This document shows, piece by piece, positions 1-6,833 of a DNA stretch of 11,362 nucleotides. Origin of the DNA: Desulfobacteraceae bacterium. Lineage in GTDB: Bacteria > Desulfobacterota > DSM-4660 > Desulfatiglandales > Desulfatiglandaceae. Below the pieces are notes generated by a model, which did not search any database, had not been told where the DNA came from, and was given only the letters and a program-made list of their open reading frames with translations. Within the stretch, counting starts at the first letter, position 1. Each line of letters opens with the position of its first letter. A program made the translations under genes and the position numbers. The DNA lies in the NCBI GenBank assembly GCA_020349865.1, contig CP070700.1, positions 2,499,525-2,510,886 on the forward strand, written 5' to 3'.

Positions 1-54
1 ATCTATAATTACTTAGCATGGGCTTTCGCAGTCGCAGTTTCTTCTGCCGAGTGG

Positions 55-137
55 TTTTTCATCGCCGCCCTCTCAGCGGCGATGAAAAAAAATATACTCC
101 TCCGCGTTCTCCGAGCCTCTAGCGTAGCGGGCGGTGA
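55..137 (-). repeat. Hairpin repeat, copy 1 (TGAGANG-loop family)
   Basis: A perfect 14-bp inverted repeat (55-68 with 76-89) encloses a 7-nt loop that reads TGAGAGG on the minus strand. In that orientation it is preceded by a T-rich run and, 39 nt upstream, by the box TCACCGCCC (137-129). Copy 2 at 404-493 has the same order of parts. T-rich left arms pair with A-rich right arms on both strands, so this is not a standard intrinsic terminator, which would end in a U tract. It looks like a dispersed intergenic repeat; its function is unknown. Confidence 0.6.
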
Positions 138-403
138 TGACTTACTCACGCACTTACCCGCATAGCAAAGCTACGGCCAGCGGCTCAGCTAAAAGTTTAA
201 GAAGTTAATTAAATATAATTAGCTGCTTAGGCATGATTATTAATGTGTTATTTTGAATTTTTACCTGTGTGCAACTGGGGATCTATTACCTATTGTATCA
301 TGCTTTTTTGACAGATACGGTCAAAGTCAGGTTAGGCTGTGGTTCTCCTTGAATTGACGGAAAATTGTGTTTCGAATATAGTGAAGGAACAAAAGATAAT
401 ATT
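138..403. other. Intergenic stretch with no gene recognised
   Basis: The sequence is AT-rich around 195-260. Open frames on both strands are short and have no recognisable family or convincing ribosome binding site. Nothing here can be supported as a gene or RNA. Confidence 0.5.
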
Positions 404-493
404 TCACCGCCCACACGCTGCGCTCGTTCAAGCCACAAAGTACGCAAAGTGAAAAGTTTTTGCCATTGCCGTTGAGATGACGGCAATGGCAAA
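404..493 (+). repeat. Hairpin repeat, copy 2 (TGAGANG-loop family)
   Basis: The box TCACCGCCC (404-412) is followed after 46 nt by a perfect 14-bp stem (459-472 with 480-493) around the 7-nt loop TGAGATG. Relative to copy 1 (55-137, opposite strand), four stem positions differ and every change is matched on the other arm, so pairing is kept. Spacer and loop lengths are nearly the same. This is a dispersed structured repeat; its role is unknown. Confidence 0.6.
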
Positions 494-622
494 CCGCTCA
501 CGCCTACGGCGGCCTGAAGCGGCCGGTATCAGCCTGCTTCATTCGTAGTGCTAATAAACTGGTTAGCCAAACAGGGCGAGGTCGGAAAGTAAAAAATTGT
601 GAAGCTCCTGCGTTCTTTTGTC

Positions 623-631
623 TGGTATAAG
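623..631 (+). promoter_or_regulatory. Possible extended -10 box for the quinone oxidoreductase gene
   Basis: TGG followed by TATAAG fits an extended -10 (TGnTATAAT) about 32 nt before the AUG. No good -35 hexamer lies at 16-18 nt upstream, so support is weak. Confidence 0.25.
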
Positions 632-662
632 GCATTATCGCAAAAAGTATCATTAGGAGGAT

Positions 663-1628
663 ATGATGAAAGCAATTCGCGTCCGTGAATTTGGTGATCC
701 TGAGGTCATGACGGTAGAGGAAGTGCCTGACCCAAAACCGGGGCCCGGACAGGTTGTGGTAAAGATACGGGCAATCGGGACCAATCCGGTGGAGACGTAC
801 ATTCGGTCGGGAATTTACCACCTAAAGCCCCCACTTCCCTACACCCCGGGAAATGATGCTGCCGGCATTGTTGAATCAATCGGGAAAGGGGTAACTCGCG
901 TTTCGGTAGGCGATAGAGTTTACACTGCCGGGTCAATCACCGGCGCCTATGCCGAGCAGGCACTGTGTGATGCAGCTCAGGTGCATCCCCTGCCTAAAAA
1001 GATTTCTTTTTCCCAGGGTGCTGCCATCAACATACCTTATTCAGCAGCCTATCACGCCCTCTTCCATCGCGCCCGGGCCGTGCCCGGTGAAGTGGTTCTT
1101 GTTCACGGCGCCACAGGAGGCGTTGGTGTTTCTGCGGTTCAGTGGGCACGGGCCGCGGGATTGACGGTCATCGCCACAGGCGGCACTCAAGAGGGGCGGC
1201 GGTTGTTGACCGAACAGGGCGCCCATTACGTGCTTGACCACAAAGCCCCGAACCATCTGGAAGAGGCCCTCACGCTGACCAATGGTGGCGGCGTGGATGT
1301 CATACTGGAGATGCTCGCCAATGTGAACCTGGGAACTGACCTGCCCGTTTTGGCAATGGATGGCCGCGTTGTCATAATTGGCAGCAGGGGACCGGTAGAG
1401 ATTAACCCGCGCGATGCCATGACCCGCAATGCAAGTATTTTGGGCATGCTGCTTATGACCGCCTCTGAACGCGAGATCTTCAGCATTCATGCGGCCATCA
1501 GTGCTGGTCTGGAAAACGATACCCTGCGGCCCTTAGTCGGCAAGGAACTGAAACTGGCTGATGCCCCGCGTGCTCATCGTTTGCTGATGGAATCCAGCGC
1601 ATATGGAAAGATCGTATTGATTCCCTGA
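663..1628 (+). CDS. Zeta-crystallin-like NADPH:quinone oxidoreductase (MDR superfamily)
   Basis: This is a cytosolic NAD(P)H-dependent oxidoreductase of the zinc-free medium-chain dehydrogenase/reductase group, expected to reduce quinones or related carbonyl compounds. The GroES-like N-terminal domain spans about residues 1-130 and carries PGNDAAG near residues 62-68. The Rossmann domain has the nucleotide-binding loop HGATGGVG at 148-155. The motifs EMLANVNL (about 216-223) and GSRGPVEINPRD (about 240-251) closely resemble what I know of vertebrate zeta-crystallin, which makes the subfamily call strong. No cysteine/histidine set for catalytic or structural zinc is visible. The length of 321 aa is normal. 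AGGAGG at 655-660 precedes tandem ATGs at 663 and 666; the second has the better spacing (5 nt), so the true protein may be one residue shorter. The lyase gene follows 35 nt downstream on the same strand. The physiological substrate cannot be read from sequence. Confidence 0.88.
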   Translation: MMKAIRVREFGDPEVMTVEEVPDPKPGPGQVVVKIRAIGTNPVETYIRSGIYHLKPPLPYTPGNDAAGIVESIGKGVTRVSVGDRVYTAGSITGAYAEQALCDAAQVHPLPKKISFSQGAAINIPYSAAYHALFHRARAVPGEVVLVHGATGGVGVSAVQWARAAGLTVIATGGTQEGRRLLTEQGAHYVLDHKAPNHLEEALTLTNGGGVDVILEMLANVNLGTDLPVLAMDGRVVIIGSRGPVEINPRDAMTRNASILGMLLMTASEREIFSIHAAISAGLENDTLRPLVGKELKLADAPRAHRLLMESSAYGKIVLIP

Positions 1629-1663
1629 TCAGGATTCTTTTATTCTGGGAAAATGATTTTAAT

Positions 1664-2884
1664 ATGGAAGAAAAGGTCAAGATATCATTTATACTCAATT
1701 CCGAAGCCAGAAAAAAACACGGGTCTGATTCACGTACCCAGACCTTTTCCCAATCTGCTGCCTGGCGGGTCAGGAGATTCCACCGGAGCTTTCCTCAGTA
1801 TGAACCCACACCGCTTGTAAAACTTACGGGCCTTGCACGTGCATTAGGGGTGGCTGATGTCCGGATCAAAGATGAATCATTGCGCTTCGGGCTTAATGCA
1901 TTCAAGGTGCTTGGGGCCAGTCATGCCACAGCCTCCGTGGTAGCGGAAGAACGGGGGATCAATGTTGATGATTTGTCTTTTGATTTGTTAAGATCCGTTG
2001 ATGTCAAGAAAAAGCTCGGAGCCATAACCTTTGTCACCGCCACAGACGGTAATCACGGCCGCGCTGTGGCATGGGCTGCCCGGGAACTGGGGTGTACGGC
2101 CGTCGTGTATATGCCAAAAGGATCGTCTTCTGCGAGATTCGAGGCCATCAAAGATCTCGGTGCAACAACCACTATTATTGACGGTAACTTCGATGATGCC
2201 GTACATCTGGCAGCCCAGCAGGCACAAAGGTACGGCTGGATTTTACTGCAGGATACGGCATGGGAAGATTACGAGAAGATACCGATCCGTATTATGCAAG
2301 GGTATCTTACGATTTTAAACGAGGCCCTTGAGCAGTTGGAGGGAATAATTCCCACCCATGTCTTTGTACAGTGCGGAGTAGGCTCTTTGGCCGGCGCCTT
2401 GCAGGCCCATTTGTTTGAGTTGTTTGGCGCAAAAAGACCGCGCTTTGCTGTTGTTGAGGCTGACAGGGCCGCGTGTTTTTATAAATCCATGGTAATGGGT
2501 AATGAAAAACCTCAAAAGGTCTCCGGCGATTTGGACACGATTATGGCCGGTCTGGCCTGCGGCGAGCCAAGCGCCTTAGCCTGGAACATATTGCGACGGT
2601 ATGCGGATGTGTTTGTCGCCTGCAATGATCCTGTGGCCATCAAGGGTATGCGGGCCCTGGGCCGTCCATTGCCGGGCGATCCCAGGGTCATTTCCGGCGA
2701 ATCAGGCGCGGTGACCGCAGGGCTTCTTGCCTGTATTCTTGAGCCTGGTCCACATAATGAAATTGCCGCTGCACTTGACATCAATCAAAACTCAACGATC
2801 CTGCTTATCTCAACCGAGGGAGACACTGATCCTGCTATGTACCAAAAGATTATGTTCGACATAAATCAAAATGAAAGTATGTAA
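1664..2884 (+). CDS. dpaL: Diaminopropionate ammonia-lyase (PLP-dependent)
   Basis: This enzyme converts 2,3-diaminopropionate to pyruvate and two ammonia molecules in the cytosol. It is a fold-type II PLP enzyme of the YgeX/DpaL family, 406 aa against about 400 for the E. coli protein. The PLP lysine is expected at Lys81 in LNAFKVLG. TATDGNHG (125-132) carries Asp128 where threonine dehydratases usually have a serine-containing SxGNHG motif. Asp197 lies in LLQDTAWEDY. Asp128 and Asp197 line up with the catalytic aspartates I recall for the E. coli enzyme (offset +8). The phosphate-binding loop is CGVGSLAG (237-244). The ATG at 1664 has only a weak GGGA 13 nt upstream, so translation may be coupled to the upstream gene 35 nt away. 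The usual ygeX companions (ygeW, ygeY, purine-catabolic genes) are absent here. A related serine/threonine dehydratase activity is the main alternative. Confidence 0.9.
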   Translation: MEEKVKISFILNSEARKKHGSDSRTQTFSQSAAWRVRRFHRSFPQYEPTPLVKLTGLARALGVADVRIKDESLRFGLNAFKVLGASHATASVVAEERGINVDDLSFDLLRSVDVKKKLGAITFVTATDGNHGRAVAWAARELGCTAVVYMPKGSSSARFEAIKDLGATTTIIDGNFDDAVHLAAQQAQRYGWILLQDTAWEDYEKIPIRIMQGYLTILNEALEQLEGIIPTHVFVQCGVGSLAGALQAHLFELFGAKRPRFAVVEADRAACFYKSMVMGNEKPQKVSGDLDTIMAGLACGEPSALAWNILRRYADVFVACNDPVAIKGMRALGRPLPGDPRVISGESGAVTAGLLACILEPGPHNEIAAALDINQNSTILLISTEGDTDPAMYQKIMFDINQNESM

Positions 2885-2912
2885 ACTCTTGCCAAAAAGT
2901 GAAACCCGATTT

Positions 2913-2932
2913 CTCATCATGAGGACCTTTTT
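2913..2932 (+). terminator. Weak candidate terminator after the lyase gene
   Basis: A short palindrome CTCATCATGAG (4-bp stem, 3-nt loop) is followed by GACC and a run of six T. The stem is too short and AT-rich for a firm call. Nothing better is seen between 2885 and 3100. Confidence 0.2.
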
Positions 2933-3103
2933 TAAACGGTTTTCCTACCCCAGTTTCTTCGATTTTTATTTAACTATTTGAAATTAAAACTGATATTTAT
3001 TGCCTGATGATATGGCAAATGTTTTGCAATCTCATAATGGGTCAATCACCAAAAGACGTACATTTCAGAGAAACAAAAGTGGTGATTCCGGTTAGAATCA
3101 GCA

Positions 3104-3126
3104 ATCCACACCCTCTTGGCGTGGAT
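3104..3126 (+). promoter_or_regulatory. Stem-loop in the leader of the DUF5658 gene
   Basis: ATCCACACC (3104-3112) pairs with GGCGTGGAT (3118-3126) across the loop CTCTT with one mismatch. It ends 22 nt before the preferred ATG and 10 nt before the AAGG ribosome binding site. It could affect translation or mRNA stability, or be incidental; no known riboswitch class was recognised. Confidence 0.3.
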
Positions 3127-3148
3127 CTTTACTGTTAAGGTAATGCAA

Positions 3149-3622
3149 ATGAATTCCGTCACTAATAATTCCCACGGTTTTGATAGACGCTCCGGCTTTG
3201 ACCGTCGACAAAGACAACGGCAACTATTGAGCAAATATTGCCTGACGGGGAAGCGAGCAGTAATCAGAAGAGAGGAAGACAGGCAAAAGTATCAGAGTAT
3301 TGATAGGTACAGTGCTAAGACGCTTGCAGTGATTCTTTTAATTGTAATGCTTAGTGTAATTGATGCGATCCTGACGCTGGATTTGGTCAGCCGTGGGGCG
3401 GCAGAACTGAACCCGGTAATGAATTACTACCTTGCTCATAGTCCTCTTGCGTTTTTCTGGGTCAAATACTGCTTGACCTGGGCGGCTGTCATGATCATTT
3501 TGCTTCACAAGAACATCTATTTATTCAATACAAAAATTCAGGCGAAAGTCTTCTTTATTGTCTTTTTGGTTCCTTTCATTTTAGTTATCCAGTGGGAAAT
3601 ATACCTTATATTTACCAATTAG
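3149..3622 (+). CDS. DUF5658-type small integral membrane protein with DRR-rich N-terminus
   Basis: From the ATG at 3149 this is a 157-aa inner-membrane protein. Residues 1-56 are highly basic and presumably cytoplasmic, with two DRR motifs (FDRRSGFDRR, 11-20) and a later RREEDR stretch. Three hydrophobic segments follow at about 57-78, 100-118 and 132-148. The segment IDAILTLDLVSRGAAELNPVM (71-91) matches the conserved D-LTL-G-ELNP-M pattern of DUF5658. The function of the family is not established. Starts are possible at TTG 3116, ATG 3143 and ATG 3149. AAGG at 3137-3140 gives an 8-nt spacing to 3149, and the TTG lies inside a stem-loop, so 3149 is preferred. The gene is monocistronic in appearance, with a palindromic repeat starting 7 nt after its stop. 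Confidence 0.8.
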   Translation: MNSVTNNSHGFDRRSGFDRRQRQRQLLSKYCLTGKRAVIRREEDRQKYQSIDRYSAKTLAVILLIVMLSVIDAILTLDLVSRGAAELNPVMNYYLAHSPLAFFWVKYCLTWAAVMIILLHKNIYLFNTKIQAKVFFIVFLVPFILVIQWEIYLIFTN

Positions 3623-3629
3623 CCTATCT

Positions 3630-3772
3630 AGTGTCTGAACGAAAACTAGGAATTTTTTCCAAGATCAAGGAAGGCGAAAATTATAACCACAGTAATACAG
3701 TGAGTATTTCGAGGATTATAATTTGAGCCTGACGCAGCGATTGGGAAAAATAACAGTTTTCGGTCAGACACT
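3630..3772. repeat. 143-bp palindromic foldback element (MITE-like)
   Basis: Terminal arms TAGTGTCTGAACGAAAACT (3629-3647) and its inverse (3755-3773) match at 18 of 19 positions. Inner arms 3678-3688 and 3713-3724 pair almost fully, and a central hairpin AATAC/GTATT (3694-3698, 3704-3708) closes the fold, so the whole unit is centred on about 3701. ATCT occurs directly on both sides (3626-3629 and 3773-3776), a possible 4-bp target duplication; a TA duplication fits as well. There is no coding capacity. It could also act as an mRNA-end hairpin for the DUF5658 gene. Confidence 0.7.
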
Positions 3773-3884
3773 ATCTAAGTGCCCCCCTAAAACCATTACC
3801 AGATGCCGGATACCATTCATTGGCTCAATTGAGGTTTTGCCCTGACACAAAAATCTCTTTATCCTTGCAGTCCTGACTTCCTTA

Positions 3885-5849
3885 CTAAGTTGAGTCCCCT
3901 CTTATCACTTGCAAAGGCTCTAACCAGATCACATCATAGGGCTGCATGGTAAGGTAAAGTTCCTGATTTTCGGCCATCCATTCCACACCGCTCACAAGAT
4001 CATACCAGTGCGTTTCATCAGTGCCAAGCTCGGAAAGGTGAACCTTCAGGTGGCAAACCTTGTTGGTTACATTGGTCAGGGCCAAAATGCGTTGATTTCT
4101 TCCGGGGGATATTCTCAAAACAGTAAAAACAATGGGGGATAGCATTAAAATGTGTTGCTCCCCATTAGGATGAAAGGCACGTTGCTTTGTTCGGATGGTA
4201 ATGAGTCTGCCCAGTTCCCGGTTGATGCGTGATATCTTAGAAAGGGGGTCTTCAAGGGCTTTATTGATGGCCTTGTAAGAGATGACGGTCCGGTTTATAT
4301 CCCGTTTTGAGCTGGTTCTCAACACGGCCTCAATGTCGTTTTTGGTTCCAATCAGGCTGTGGAGGTAAATCCCCGGCACACCCTGAAGAACCAGGGCAAT
4401 GATCCTTGAGGCGACAAAGCGTTTGACCTGAAAGGCTATATCCCCATCATCACTATCCTCGCGATTAAGAGCGCTAAACCATGTAATATTGATTTCATAA
4501 GGTACTTCGGCACCGTCTTCACCCGTCTTATAAGAGACATACCCACCATGTTCCCCCACCCTCTGAATGATAAAATCGATCTCATCCTTTTTAAGAATAT
4601 TTTGTACCGCCATGAGCCCAATTCCGTCGTGGGAGTCCAGAAAATTGAAGAAGGTTGTAGTGTTTGAAACCTTCCTTAGGCCCCTGGCCCACTTAGAAAG
4701 GGCAGTAGTATCTTCATTGTAGAAGGTATGCAGGATGAGAGGAGGCAAGGCGAAATTGTAAACCATTTGAGCCTCATCGTTACCGTTACCGAAATATGAG
4801 ATATTCTCTTGGTGAGGGACATTCGTTTCTGTTATCAAAGCAACACCTGGTGCAACAAAACTCAAAATATCACGAAAGAGTTTGATAGTTTCATGGGTCT
4901 GGTCCAAATGCACACACCGTGTTCCCGGCTCAGCCCACCAATAGGTAACGGCATCCAGACGAATGATATCTCCCCCATGACGCACATACATGAGCAGGAT
5001 CTCAATCATCCGCATCAAGACATCGGGATTGCTATAGTTAAGATCGATCTGATCAGCAGAGAAAGTTGTCCACACGTAGCTCGGACCGTTTATGGTCTGG
5101 AATTGTGTAAGTATGTCAGAGGTTCGAGGACGAAAGATCATCCTACGCTGCTCGGATGTCAGGTCGGCCGGAGAGGTGAAGTTGATGAAAAAATCCCAGT
5201 AATAGGGATTGCCGTTTAAAAATTCCTGAAACCAACGGCTTTTGGAGGATACATGATTGAAAACCCCGTCAAACATTAGCTGATAACGACCTTCCAGATC
5301 CTCGATGTCCTGCCATGTCCCCAGGTTGGGGTCCACGGTTTCAAAGTCGATGATAGAAAACCCTTTGTCTGAAGAGTAAGGGAAGAAAGGCAGGATATGG
5401 AGGGTATTGATGGTCCCCTCAAGGTACGTGTCACAAAATCTTGCCAAGGTGGCCAGCGGGGAACGTTCCCTGCCACGTATGATATCACCGTATGTTATGA
5501 GAATGATATCCTCTTCCGTAAATCGCTCCACAGGATCCAAATTCTTTTCTTTGTCGATCATTTCCTGAGGTTTATGAGCATAATAAACCTCAAGGATTCG
5601 CTCCAGTTCGGGCATGTAGGATTTTGCTAAAGTTTCACCATACAGGAACCTCAACCGGGCAAACATCCGTTCACGGCCCTCGGATGAAATCTTCAAGAGA
5701 GGTCTTGTGTAATCAGGTTCTTGGTTATGAATGGTTTTGGCAAATTTAACTGGCTTTTGTTTACCAGAGCTGTTTATCTTTTCATCTGATGTTGTCTTTT
5801 GCATAGAAGTTTTTTCGTTTGCATATTGACGGTTTGCAATCAATGTCAA
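3885..5849 (-). CDS. GH13 subfamily 18 sugar phosphorylase, probable glucosylglycerate phosphorylase
   Basis: This cytosolic alpha-amylase-superfamily enzyme is expected to phosphorolyse an alpha-glucoside, releasing glucose 1-phosphate. The (beta/alpha)8 barrel begins near residue 114 (DIILITYGDIIRG). Conserved regions are FDGVFNH (193-199), RLDA with the nucleophile Asp299, ITETNVPH with the acid/base Glu341, and FLDSHD with Asp408. HILPFFPYSSDKGFS (151-165) and CVHLDQTH (312-319) resemble glucosylglycerate phosphorylases (E. coli YcjM type) more than true sucrose phosphorylases, but substrate is an inference. At 654 aa it exceeds YcjM (about 560) mainly through a polar, probably disordered N-terminus of about 50 residues. 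The annotated start is TTG at 5849. AGGGGG at 5851-5856 sits 1 nt from it but 7 nt from a second TTG at 5843, which is the better start (652 aa). No glycosyltransferase or phosphatase partner gene lies nearby. Confidence 0.85.
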   Translation of the reverse strand: MTLIANRQYANEKTSMQKTTSDEKINSSGKQKPVKFAKTIHNQEPDYTRPLLKISSEGRERMFARLRFLYGETLAKSYMPELERILEVYYAHKPQEMIDKEKNLDPVERFTEEDIILITYGDIIRGRERSPLATLARFCDTYLEGTINTLHILPFFPYSSDKGFSIIDFETVDPNLGTWQDIEDLEGRYQLMFDGVFNHVSSKSRWFQEFLNGNPYYWDFFINFTSPADLTSEQRRMIFRPRTSDILTQFQTINGPSYVWTTFSADQIDLNYSNPDVLMRMIEILLMYVRHGGDIIRLDAVTYWWAEPGTRCVHLDQTHETIKLFRDILSFVAPGVALITETNVPHQENISYFGNGNDEAQMVYNFALPPLILHTFYNEDTTALSKWARGLRKVSNTTTFFNFLDSHDGIGLMAVQNILKKDEIDFIIQRVGEHGGYVSYKTGEDGAEVPYEINITWFSALNREDSDDGDIAFQVKRFVASRIIALVLQGVPGIYLHSLIGTKNDIEAVLRTSSKRDINRTVISYKAINKALEDPLSKISRINRELGRLITIRTKQRAFHPNGEQHILMLSPIVFTVLRISPGRNQRILALTNVTNKVCHLKVHLSELGTDETHWYDLVSGVEWMAENQELYLTMQPYDVIWLEPLQVIRGDST

Positions 5850-5915
5850 TCCCCCTGCCCTACCCTGTGTATTTTTACCAGATTTGCAGAACCCATTTTA
5901 AGTAAAAGACCTTTC

Positions 5916-5943
5916 ATTATAATAAGCTTGATGTACTCGTAAA
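5916..5943 (-). promoter_or_regulatory. Predicted sigma-70 promoter of the sugar phosphorylase gene
   Basis: On the minus strand a perfect TATAAT (5921-5916) is preceded after a 16-nt spacer by TTTACG (5943-5938, 4 of 6 to TTGACA). Transcription would start near 5909, leaving a leader of about 60 nt before the TTG start codons. The -35 hexamer lies inside the terminal inverted repeat of the adjacent foldback element. Confidence 0.45.
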
Positions 5944-6065
5944 AAGTCACCTCACCTGTCATTGCGAGCGAAGAGAAGCAATCTCAGTTGGTGTAATTAC
6001 TTGAAATCAGGAGATTGCTTCGTCGCTTCACTCCTCGCAATGACCGTTCACAAGACTTTTTACGA
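5937..6065. repeat. 129-bp foldback element with 12-bp perfect terminal inverted repeats
   Basis: TCGTAAAAAGTC (5937-5948) is the exact inverse of 6054-6065. Nested inside are GTCATTGCGAG (5958-5968) and CTCGCAATGAC (6034-6044), continued by GAAGCAATCTC (5975-5985) opposite GAGATTGCTTC (6011-6021). The unpaired centre is about 25 nt. This belongs to a widespread intergenic repeat type with 'ATTGCGAG...CTCGCAAT' ends; a second, shorter copy lies at 6615-6693. No transposase is encoded and no clear target duplication is visible. Confidence 0.7.
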
Positions 6066-6614
6066 AACTATCAGCTTATGCTTCTTAACAAATTTTTGCA
6101 TTTTCTACCAGAATCACACAATGCCCGTCAAATTTTCTTTAGCAACAGGCATGCCAGTAATGACTACTCAAATACGACCAAATCTCAAGGACCGGGGATT
6201 TCAGGGTTATTGGCTCTCGGAATAACAGGAAAATCGAGACCGTCAAAATTTTGTCAAATTGAAAACTCCCCGTCATTTTGATCACCCCATTCACGTTTAT
6301 CTATCCTAATGAAATACACACAACTAGCTTAAATTACTACGCAAAGTTCTTTAATGCCATTTGAGCATGGATTTTGCAAAGGAATAATCGGCACACGATC
6401 TTTTTTCCTGTTTTATGACACTTTCTTTACAATTATGGGGGGTTGTCATGTTGCTGGGTTATGATTGTCATGTGCTTTCATGAGGCCGTCCATAAGGGTA
6501 AAGATGACGGTATTCAGGGTTTAGTTAATGAACATCAGAACACCATTATCGCACTTCATAAGGGATGAACCTCCCTGCAGAAAGCTACGGGATATCAAAC
6601 CCATAAAAATAACA
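6066..6614. other. Intergenic stretch with no gene recognised
   Basis: About 550 nt without a supportable gene. The open frames here (up to 88 codons) start inside or next to the foldback repeat, have no family resemblance and lack good ribosome binding sites. A 10-bp palindrome CAAAATTTTG lies at 6244-6253. No tRNA-like or riboswitch-like fold was recognised. Confidence 0.5.
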
Positions 6615-6693
6615 GTCACTGCGAGGAGCCCACTAATGAGGGCGACGTGGCAGTCTCAGGAAAATGAGATTGCTTCGCTTGGCTCGCAATGAC
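6615..6693. repeat. Degenerate 79-bp copy of the ATTGCGAG foldback repeat
   Basis: GTCACTGCGAG (6615-6625) is the inverse of CTCGCAATGAC (6683-6693) with one mismatch. Inner arms GCAGTCTC and GAGATTGC pair with a G-T type difference. It lacks the outer TCGTAAAAAGTC arms present in the copy at 5937-6065. It lies 140 nt upstream of motA. Confidence 0.6.
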
Positions 6694-6716
6694 GGAAAGG
6701 CATGTTTCTTTTGCTA

Positions 6717-6824
6717 TAAAACCCCGCAGTAAGGTGCAGAGAATTAGTAAATTAAACAGGTATCATGACGGGAAATCCGGACACTATCGTAATTATTAAC
6801 AACACTCTACAAAACACCCTATGA
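6717..6824 (+). pseudogene. Possible flbD remnant or 19-codon upstream ORF before motA
   Basis: ATG at 6765 opens the 19-codon frame MTGNPDTIVIINNTLQNTL, ending with TGA at 6822-6824, 9 nt before the motA start; AGG at 6758-6760 lies 4 nt upstream. PDTIVIINN resembles the conserved 'TPDTVITLTNG' strand of the small flagellar protein FlbD, whose gene often precedes motA. In the same frame further upstream, RELVN (6738-6752) recalls the FlbD N-terminal part but is interrupted by TAA codons at 6717 and 6753. It could be a decayed flbD, a short leader ORF that couples to motA, or chance. Confidence 0.25.
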
Positions 6825-6833
6825 CAGTTTAAA

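Noticed and set aside
55..89. Strong hairpin as an intrinsic terminator
   Set aside because: On both strands the T-rich arm comes first and the A-rich arm last, so no U tract follows the stem. It fits a structured repeat better.
298..501. Minus-strand open frame of 67 codons
   Set aside because: It runs through the hairpin repeat at 404-493 and shows no protein family signal.
504..821. Minus-strand open frame of 105 codons
   Set aside because: It overlaps the start of the well-supported oxidoreductase gene, has no family resemblance, and its part outside that gene crosses repeat-like intergenic DNA.
6244..6253. 10-bp palindrome CAAAATTTTG as an operator
   Set aside because: It is AT-only at its core, occurs once, and no adjacent promoter or gene start was found.
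5962..6281. Plus-strand frames of 87-88 codons
   Set aside because: They start inside the foldback repeat and read through AT-rich DNA without ribosome binding sites or recognisable motifs.
6441..6455. Possible sigma-54 promoter (GG, 10 nt, GC in TTGCT) upstream of motA
   Set aside because: Only GG and TTGCT match; the conserved CAC part is missing, it lies about 380 nt before motA, and no enhancer-type repeats are seen. Chance match is likely.
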